Below, piece by piece: positions 56,245 to 64,000 of a stretch of 64,000 nt of DNA (position 1 is the stretch's first letter; each line of letters opens with the position of its first letter). Both the position numbers and the translations under genes were made by a program. Source of the stretch: Siderastrea siderea (taxonomy: Eukaryota > Cnidaria > Anthozoa > Scleractinia > Rhizangiidae); NCBI GenBank assembly GCA_964030785.1, contig OZ034975.1, forward strand, positions 46,092,569 through 46,156,568, given 5' to 3'. The notes under the pieces were generated by a model. The model was not told the origin of the DNA. It did not search any database and saw nothing but the letters and a program-made list of their open reading frames with translations.

Positions 56245-59200
56245 TCAGAGCGAAGACTTTGTGTTTACTTTCTCGTAAAACAGGATGTAGACTTGATTTC
56301 CTCGCACTCTTGAAGAAGACAAAGAATCCACCCTAGAAATAGAAAAACGAGCATAAGTGAAAAATTCCGGAAGCGAAACCCAAATCAAATCCGTTATGTG
56401 GATCACAAGCCTTCGAGGGTAAACCCTTCCTCAAGCTAACACCACAAAGAAATGTAGAGTCTATAGAATTTTCCTGGACTAAAAATCTAACATTTTTCAA
56501 GTCATTCGACTTTAGAGTGATTCAAACGAAACCGCATCTGATTGCAGTAAGCAAGGATTTGAAGTAGACAGGATTGAGCGATCTGACGAGACTCATCAAG
56601 GTCTCTTATATGGAGTATCTCACCGTGAGTCGTTGAAGCAGTGCCACTCTTTGCTGATTGGGTGTTTACAGTAAGCCGTGTAATGGCCGCCATATGTGCT
56701 TCCTGAGTGGTTGGAGACTGCGTACAAAGAGTAGAGTACTGACTGGACTTCTGAAAAGAGACAACAAAATTTCATCTCAGAAATCGGAAATCTCAATAGA
56801 TTTAAAGATAACGTATCTTTGAACCGAGTGTTTACATTTAGCGTTATTTTTCCAAGCATGGGGAAGCCTCCAATACAACACGTACAATTCGATACCACAC
56901 AACACAACGCAACGGAACGCAACACAACACAACGCAACGCAACACAACACAACACAACACAACACAACACAACACAACACAACACAACACAACACAACAC
57001 AACACAACACAACACAACACAACACAACACAACACAACACAACACAACACAACACAACACAACACAACACAACACAACACAACACAACACAACACAACAC
57101 AACACAACACAACACAACACAACACAACACAACACAACACAACACAACACAACACAACACAACACAACACAACACAACACAACACAACACAACACAACAC
57201 AACACAACACAACACAACACAACACAACACAACACAACACAACACAACACAACACACCACACCACACCACACCACACCACACCACACCACACCACACCAC
57301 ACCACACCACACCACACCACACCACACCACACCACACCACACCACACCACACCACACCACACCACACCACACCACACCACACCACACCACACCACACCAC
57401 ACCACACCACACCACACCACACCACACCACACCACACCACACCACACCACACCACACCACACCACACCACACCACACCACACCACACCACACCACACCAC
57501 ACCACACCACACCACACCACACCACACCACACCACACCACACCACACCACACCACACCACACCACACCACACCACACCACACCACACCACACCACACCAC
57601 ACCACACCACACCACACCACACCACACCACACCACACCACACCACACCACACCACACCACACCACACCACACCACACCACACACCGCAAACTTGCCGAGT
57701 TTGAGAGTGATAGGATAAAAACAAACAAAGATATGGCTCCGGAAAGTCGTAAAAGTTTATAGACGTTTGTATGGTGGGGGGCAAGTTTGTGTCATATTTG
57801 TATCTGTAAAATTTCACGACTTTGCGGAGCTAAATCTTCGCTCGTTTCTGGCTCTCAAATTCGGCAAGTTTACTAATTTTAAGGAGCTCTTTCTAGCAGT
57901 GACGATAAATTTTCGCTAACTGGTCCTTGTCAAAAGTTGAGGAAAACCGTGGAAGGGTCTATACATGGAGGCTTACTTGGAATACTGACCCATACATGTT
58001 TTTCCTAGCCTACCACGCCGTCATTTCCTTGAAACAACTGCGTGGGAGGCTACGTTTTCCCACGCTCGCACCGGTTGCATGTTATCCCGTACTTGACCTA
58101 AGTCACACAGTTTGCTACGATTGTAACGGGAGGTATACCAGTGCTTTAAGTTCCGACTGGTTCATTGTGTCGTTAAGAATTTTTTGCGACTGGACATTTG
58201 TGTTTATGTGCATTTTAAAGATATTAAAAAAGCCATAAACTTGGCTTGCACATCACGTCATCACTGCCACGTTGATAGACTACGAACAGTCTCTCTTTCC
58301 GCTCAGGGATAGTCGAGGTAAACGAACAAGCGAGCTAGCGCGAAATCCCCCCCCCCCCCCCAACCCCCGCTGCGTCGAATCGTCTGCCGCGTTAAAACGT
58401 GACACGCTCACTACACCAGCGGCTCGACACGCGTGTCACGTTTTAACGCTATAGGCGATTTTCGCGCTCGCTCTCTTGTTCGTTTTCCTCGACTATCCCT
58501 GAGCGGAAAGAGAGACTGCACGTAGTCTACCATGTGGATGGTCATAATGAAAAGTTTCCACGAACATGGCGGCCACACCATTGTCTTTTGGACCGCTGTG
58601 GATTGGTCGCAAATCATCAATTAAAAGACCCAATCAAAATTGAACAGAACATTGGCGCTTTGTTGTTAACTTACCTTGAGAATCAGAAGAGAACTCTGAG
58701 AGCTCCAGCGTCATGGGAAATTCAACGTTTGATTGAAGCTTTGAGCGAAAACTGAAGCCAGAGAAACGCTTCAAGTCTGCGTAATGAAGTGTCAAGCAGA
58801 ATTGTAACTAGCGAAGGTTAGGTGATAGAGTGACACCTAAAACGACTCAACTTTATGACTGTCTATGGTAAGTTTTATGAGTTTGCAGAAATGCACTTTG
58901 TGTAGGCAACGAGCAAGTGTCCTGGGGTGCATTTCTCGAAAGTCCCGGTAACTTTTCGGGCCCGGGGCTATATTTTAAAATCAATATCTATAGTATGGTG
59001 GTGCAGCTTTCAGCCCGCAAACCAGCTCGACTTGTTTCGTCAGCTTGCAATTTTACTGCTTGGCTTTAAAAACGAACAAAATTTGTATCTTTAAGGTGAA
59101 CCTTACGCTCATAAAATAGCTTTCCGGGCCCGAAACGTTATCGGGACTTTCGAGAAACGGGCCCTAGGACACTGAAAACATAACGACAGACAAAAACACA

Positions 59201-62200
59201 CACATTGCAAAGGATACGGAGAACAAGTATAGGTGGAAATCTCTGGATCGAAAACTTCTTTGTCGCTTTTTTCTTTGCTTTACACTTGTCACATGTCTAC
59301 GGAAGCAAAAAAATCAAGGTTAGATAAAGCTGGTTTTAATAAAACTTGTTAGGCCACATTACACCATATTATTATTACGTATAAATTAAACCTGCTATGC
59401 TGGTTTAGCTAAGATGACCTTTGCCAACCTGACCTCGAACAAACAGGTTTCTCAAGGCAACCTTGGTTGGCAACAAGCCTGTTCGCAGGCTAGGCTTGGA
59501 TAAATTCTGCTCGTGAAATGCTTGAAATGCTGCCGGCAGAATTTATCCAAGCCTATCGCAGGCTACTCGAGGATAAATTGGTTGGATAAAGTTATACTTA
59601 CAGGTCGTTCATCGCCGTCCAAGACTTCCTCTCTGGTGAAGGATTGCATGCATTCTCTGATGTCAACATCACCACTGTCAGTTCCAATGGATCTTCGTCC
59701 AGTCAAGGAAGATGAAGATGAGCCAGATTTCTACAAAAAAGAAATGAACGTGATAAACAAGCTGGGTAGTCGAGGTTTCTCATCTCCAGCAGCTTCTAAA
59801 GATTGAAACATTTAAGTTTTGGAAAAGTCCTACTCTCCTAAAATGGAATGTTAGTCTGTCTGTTACCGAAGATGTGCCAGCGTTTATTAGCGCTGGCGGA
59901 CGGGGGGGGGGGAGGTGGGGGGGGGGACGGAAAGCTGGGAGAAAACAAATGAACTAAAAGAAAGTGAAAGACAATGGCATTTCTAAGATGGGATCAGGCA
60001 ATAGGAACTGTTTCGCCCGGCGCAATTAATTATTTATTGAATTGTTTTGTAATCGTAACCCCAAGGGACTAGCTTAAGTTTTGCTGTTTGAATATGCGTG
60101 TTTCAAAAATCTTTGTCAGTTTCAAGTCCCCTTTGCGTCATCGTGAAATCGTTCAAGCCTTATCCGGTTAAAACCCATTCGGTAAGAAACAGTGACTTTG
60201 CACTATTTATCAAACGTTTATTCAGTAGTTCTTCTTTCTAATTTGGATATTTTGTTTTGTTCTAGCCAACCTTTCTCTTGTGTAAATTAGTCAGTCTAGA
60301 GAATTCGTAATTAAGGCAGAGGATAACGAAAAAGTTATGTCCAAGTTGCCGTTTTTCCCTTACAGGCAGTCGACTACTAAGAGCTGTGAGGAAATTTCTA
60401 TTTGCTTGTATTCTCTGGTGAAATTATTTTTCTCTCTGACTACTGGCAAAAGATTGAGAACGGAATTCTCCTAACCCACTTAGCAGTTCAGGATACCTAA
60501 CGGTTCGTTTTGGTAAAACTTTGTTCGGAAGGACTGAAACGCTCCAGAAATTCCGAATTAATTGCAACGAAAAACTAGAGAACTGTTTCCTTTGGTGAAA
60601 TGAGACCTCAGACTTTCATAACATGGGAAATTTTTCTTTTTGATTTTGGGAAGGACAAAAACAACGCTATTTAAAGAGGGAAATAAGGTCAACCAGGAAG
60701 GACTTCCTGTGAGTCAACAGCAGCTCGGTAATTCAGGGGATAAGATACCACTTGTTAAGTTTTTCTACGAATTAAATATTCAGCTGAAGAACCAGAACAG
60801 ATGAAACTGTGTTAGCTAGCACAAACCTCCAACAAAACAAATCCGGGAAATGTGGAAAAACAGAAAATGGCTTTTTACTAGTAAGTATCTTGCTTAATAA
60901 TTAACTGTCTCACTGGGTACTCCTGTTGGCTGACCTGACAGTGTTTAGGAATAAGTGAATGAAGTCTTATAGCGTAATCTACTTACCCGTGGAATCGGCA
61001 AGGAAAGGTCCCAGAATGGATCAAAAGTTACTGATGTGTGATTACAAGAATAGAATGTCAACTTGCTTTTTAACTGTCCTACGAACAGATCTGAAGAAAA
61101 AATGAAAATATAAAATACAGTATCAAATAATATAATATCAAATCCATTCTCCAGGTGTAAATGACAGTAGTACAAGCAGGGACTTCATTTAAGTCCAGGC
61201 AACTTGACTGGCTGTTGCTGCTTCAAGCAACTCACACATCAAGTTTTGGTTATAGAAAAGTTAAATTAAAAAAAAACAGTTTTTGCCCATCTACGAAAAC
61301 CAGTTGCTTTCCTCCTTGAAACCTTAGTTCATGGATCCCAGGAGTACAAACCAGACCAGTGGACTTACCAGTCATTAAACTTTTGTCTCTTGAAAGATAG
61401 GTTTCCCATGACTTCACAGCAATCTCACTTTCACTAGGAGGAAAACAAGGACCATAATTTCTAGTTCTAAAAAGAGATCACATGGTGAAGTGCTCACTTA
61501 AAGTAAAGCTAAAGCAAAATAATCTACCGTAAACTGCCTCTTATAAGCCCTGGGCTTATACAGCTTGGTAAGGGGTTTTGGGTGGGCTTATAAACGGAGG
61601 GGCTTATTTCTGGAAGGGCTTATAAGCGGAATAAAAAAACTGTTTCGAAATGAGCCACAGCAGTGTTGATCGAAAAACGTTTTTAATTTACTAGTTTTAA
61701 TTAACCTTCAAAACGTTACAATAAATCGAATTCTTTTCAATTTTAACAACAAAAACAAAACTGGAACAACAAGAACGTAACAAAACAGAGGCCCAGAGTT
61801 CATCTTCGCAGTATTCTGTGAGTTAAGGAAACAAGGAAAACTAGAGGGGGGCTTATATCCGGGGGGGGGGGGGGCTTATAACTGGATGTATTTTTTTGTT
61901 TGCAGGTAGATGGGCCTATAACCGGGGGGGGGGCTTATAAGCGGCAGTTTATGGTGTATTATACTAAACAATTAGATCATCAAGCCAAATTTTCAATGAG
62001 CAAGCACCTTGTGGGCTACCATAATACAATAAAATGCTGATGATTGTGTTTGGAAAACAGCAACATCAAGGAATTATTCACTATAAAATTCCAAGGGGAT
62101 TTTACTTTTCAAGGACATAGTGCATCAAACTATCGTCTGTCAGCAAATATACTATGACTTTTCACTTAATCAGATCTACATTTTTTCTAAAAGAGCATCG

Positions 62201-63323
62201 TAAATGTTAACTAATCATGAATTAGAGAACTGCTTCTGCATTTCGATAGAATTAGGTTGAGTTATATATAAGCCATTTTTTTTTCAGCCTTGTTTACAGC
62301 ACTCAACCATGGATTATGACTTACCTGAGAGAGCCAGCAAATTCACACTGTGTGTATTTTGGCTTAGATTTGACTTGATTCAAGTCATCGTGTAGTCCTT
62401 CCAAAAGAAAGCGTAGAAATTCCTGGGCATCTTGCTGACTGTAAATAATAAGGAAAAATTCTCAGCAATTCCTTTAACAATGAGAAACTTGCAAATGTTA
62501 ATTTCGGTAGGCTCAAATGTTTCTTGAAACCAGTTAGTGGTTACTGAATGACTGAGGAACATCTGAAGATCACACCTCTTTAAAATTATGGGGAGCAGGA
62601 CGGGGGGGGGGGGGGGGGGGGAGGGGGGAGAAGAGAGGTCCAAACCTCTGGGCACCTGCCTCCTTTTTTTTGTTGGCTCCTGCCTCCTTGTCCATTTTTG
62701 ATTGTAAAATGTATTATGCAATGTTACGCAATTTATCCTTCTTTCTCCCGCTTCCTCCATCCTTGGGGATCCTGCTGCCTTACGCCTCCTGCCCTCTTTT
62801 CTCCAGGATTCCTGCCACTGCCCCACCCCCCCCCCCCCTTCCCCATCCCTGTGCCCCCACTAACAGGGATAGTAGGAAAACCAACAGTTTGGGTGGGAAA
62901 ACAACATTTAATTTTGTAAATTCTTTATTCTTATTCAAAGTGGAATTGAAAAGCCAAATGGTATGTTTTTTATCCCACATAGATTTGAAGTGCCCAAACA
63001 TTTGTAAGATCTAATTAACCCTTTAACACCTTAACTGTGATGAGTACCTTGATGTTTAAGCAAATTCTCCCAACATGTATCATAAAAAAGATATGAACAG
63101 TAGTGAGGAGAATGTGCATATCGATGTTGGGCTTTAAAAAAGAAGCGGAATTGAAGTGTCCCAGGGTTGACACCCAAGAACTTTTAGCCAAGACAGCAGG
63201 GAAACACTTACTTGTACCCCATGAATCGTGGTGCGTATCTTTGGATCTGAGTCTTGAATGTATGTGGAGAAACAGCATCACTGTTGCCTGGCTTCCACAT
63301 TAGCTTGATCAAATCTGCAAATG
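56245..63323 (-). CDS. USP2-like ubiquitin carboxyl-terminal hydrolase, nine 3' exons (5' partial)
   Basis: Cysteine deubiquitinase of the USP (C19) family, closest by pattern to USP2/USP21. Exons (minus): 63323-63212, 62438-62325, 61433-61369, 61090-60987, 59730-59602, 59296-59218, 58776-58675, 56750-56624 and 56332-56245. All borders are GT-AG, phases agree at every junction, and the total gives 305 residues. Motifs in order: [66 protein letters not shown], the His box GGHYTAYC and FNDS, then a YILFY-type end and TGA at 56245-56247. The catalytic Cys box exon is beyond 64000. Exon 59730 adds a Ser-rich stretch ([13 protein letters not shown]). One usual zinc-ribbon Cys appears replaced (LTFYSC). 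Role by family: removal of ubiquitin from substrates in cytosol or nucleus. Confidence 0.95.
56896..57684. repeat. Pentanucleotide array (ACAAC)n then (ACCAC)n in a USP intron
   Basis: About 790 bp in the intron between exons 58776-58675 and 56750-56624. An imperfect lead-in (ACAAC with ACGGA variants) becomes perfect ACAAC from 56941 for about 62 units. It then switches at about 57255 to ACCAC for about 86 units without interruption. The plus strand has no G within the pure tracts. Long cysteine/valine-rich or Thr/Gln/His-rich frames in every register are artefacts of the 5-bp period. Confidence 0.98.
58276..58529. mobile_element. 254-bp foldback MITE, Mutator-like ends, in a USP intron
   Basis: Inverted ends TAGACTACG and CGTAGTCTA. 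Arms extend over CAGTCTCTCTTTCCGCTCAG and GATAGTCGAGG for about 90 bp. The flanks CCACGTTGA and CCATGTGGA form an imperfect (7 of 9) 9-bp duplication. Same end sequence and target length as the 3.7-kb element at 45038, so it probably belongs to the same superfamily. A C-run sits at 58347-58361. Confidence 0.85.
58912..59177. mobile_element. 266-bp inverted-repeat element in a USP intron
   Basis: AGTGTCCTGGGGTGC.. at the left and its counterpart at the right (..GGGCCCTAGGACACT) bracket TTTCTCGAAAGTCCCG / CGGGACTTTCGAGAAA and CGGGCCCGG / CCGGGCCCG. No ORF. Non-autonomous DNA element. Confidence 0.8.
59490..59562. repeat. Hairpin near a USP exon
   Basis: TAGGCTTGGATAAATTCTGC pairs with GCAGAATTTATCCAAGCCTA. 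It ends about 40 bp from the donor side of exon 59730-59602. Confidence 0.75.
61525..61958. mobile_element. Inverted-repeat element in a USP intron, TTATAAGCC type
   Basis: Left end TACCGTAAACTGCCTCTTAT; right end in inverse orientation TACACCATAAACTGCCGCTT. The motif GGGCTTATAA recurs many times inside, together with G-runs at 61861-61874 and 61924-61932. Non-autonomous element with internal satellite-like repeats; no coding capacity. Confidence 0.75.
62570..62880. repeat. G-run/C-run bounded intronic segment
   Basis: A G-run (62602-62621, then GAGGGGGG) and, about 200 bp later, a C-run (62823-62838) in opposite sense, enclosing CCTGCCTCC repeats. Probably an older inverted retroposon pair in the intron between exons 63323-63212 and 62438-62325. 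Confidence 0.4.
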
Positions 63324-64000
63324 CTGTTAAACAATAATTATTATTGATGAGATTTAGAAAGAGAAGTTCCCAGTAACTATTGAAATCACCATGGAGTCAC
63401 AAGTAGGAAAGCATCCACAATACGTTGTTAAATTTTTTTCAAAACGACATGTGTCGTACAAGGTGAATGGGTCCATATTCTTCACTAAATTGTAAAAAGC
63501 CAGAACACATAACTAAGGCCTAAATCTATACATGGGTGCTGAGGAACTATTTAGGGAAACCTAGCTTTACAAAATGTTGATTGTTAGCCTTCTAATGGAC
63601 TAGCATCCCATCCATGCTACAGACACCAAATTAAACTCATGCCGAGTGAGCTACCTGTTACCAATGTGCCACCACATCCAGTAGCTATCTGTGGGGAAGG
63701 AAAGTGCTTGCAGGACAAGGTCAAGAACATATTTTCATTTATAGCAACAAAACTCTTACAGTCAAAATACTCTGCACATTCCGCTTATTATTTAGGAATG
63801 ATTTTCATTAAGCGGGAACGGACTGCAACATTGGAATGAAAATTCCATTTTCAGATTGAAGATTGAAATCTTCCAACGGTAGACTCATTTGAAGTAACAA
63901 AGGTTGATTGTATTGTTACTTGCGTAAGCCAAAAGTTCACACGTGAAATACGAAATGGTTGGCGGCTGTTGGTTTCATTGGGTTGGACATGGCAGGGAAT
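63324..64000. other. USP intron to window end
   Basis: The next upstream exon should encode the Cys box and end in phase 1; it is not visible here. The stretch 63590-63660 has a retroposon-like CTAGCATCCCATCCATGCT word. Nothing else can be supported. Confidence 0.5.

Noticed and set aside
56620..57817. Open frames of 294-354 codons on both strands
   Set aside because: They are made by the 5-bp repeat, which has no stop in any frame. The true coding part is only the USP exon 56750-56624.

Overview
The window is animal DNA, most likely from an anthozoan cnidarian such as a stony coral or sea anemone. The reasons are: two intron-bearing genes of ordinary metazoan families (a VAT1-like zinc-free oxidoreductase and a USP2-like deubiquitinase), GT-AG introns of roughly 0.3-2 kb, AT-rich spacers, and many small inverted-repeat transposons, a Penelope-like retroelement and tRNA-like repeats. 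The organism is inferred from style and family content only, not from a search.

Layout. 1-1650: an edge region with short ORFs that look coding-like but that I cannot name, a degenerate minisatellite, and a block of about 70-bp repeats crowded with ETS-like and CRE-like motifs. 1651-19940: a head-to-tail array of a 3,594-bp unit, four full copies plus a broken fifth. Each unit carries a foldback of about 430 bp; the fourth has an exact 169-bp inversion and the fifth is split by a 1.4-kb insertion. 20430-44880: a dispersed multigene repeat. Four copies (A, B, C, D) hold a small three-exon gene for an 88-98 residue single-pass membrane protein with an Arg-rich tail. Each is followed about 1-1.5 kb downstream by a tRNA-like sequence on the opposite strand; a fifth tRNA-like copy (E) lacks the gene. 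Between them lie paralogous segments (27960-30828, 32470-35250, and the split copy 44885-45037 plus 48766-49020), an orphan exon with an eh1-like repressor motif (24585-24902), and a 5'-damaged Penelope-like element with a GIY-YIG domain and a hammerhead-like motif.

35442-51045 is best read as a tandem segmental duplication (35442-41553 versus 42005-51045) whose breakpoint falls in the last exon of the VAT1-like gene, leaving an exon fragment at 41445-41553. Comparing copies exposes insertions with their empty sites: a non-LTR retrotransposon with a restriction-like endonuclease inside a TAA microsatellite (38268-39777), a 159-bp palindromic MITE (42431-42589), a 438-bp TTAA-flanked MITE (26918-27355), a 206-bp inverted-repeat element (34994-35199) and a 3.7-kb Mutator-like element with a perfect 9-bp target duplication (45038-48765).

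50937-54575 (minus): complete four-exon VAT1-like gene, 370 codons. 56245-63323 (minus): nine 3' exons of a USP2-like ubiquitin protease, 305 residues, with its catalytic Cys box beyond the window; its introns hold a roughly 790-bp pentanucleotide array with an abrupt motif switch and several inverted-repeat elements. The two genes share a strand but there is no evidence that they work together. The most novel items are the small membrane-protein family with its expanding hydrophobic segment, the 3.6-kb array with its edge-versus-interior variant pattern, and the 3.7-kb Mutator-like element.
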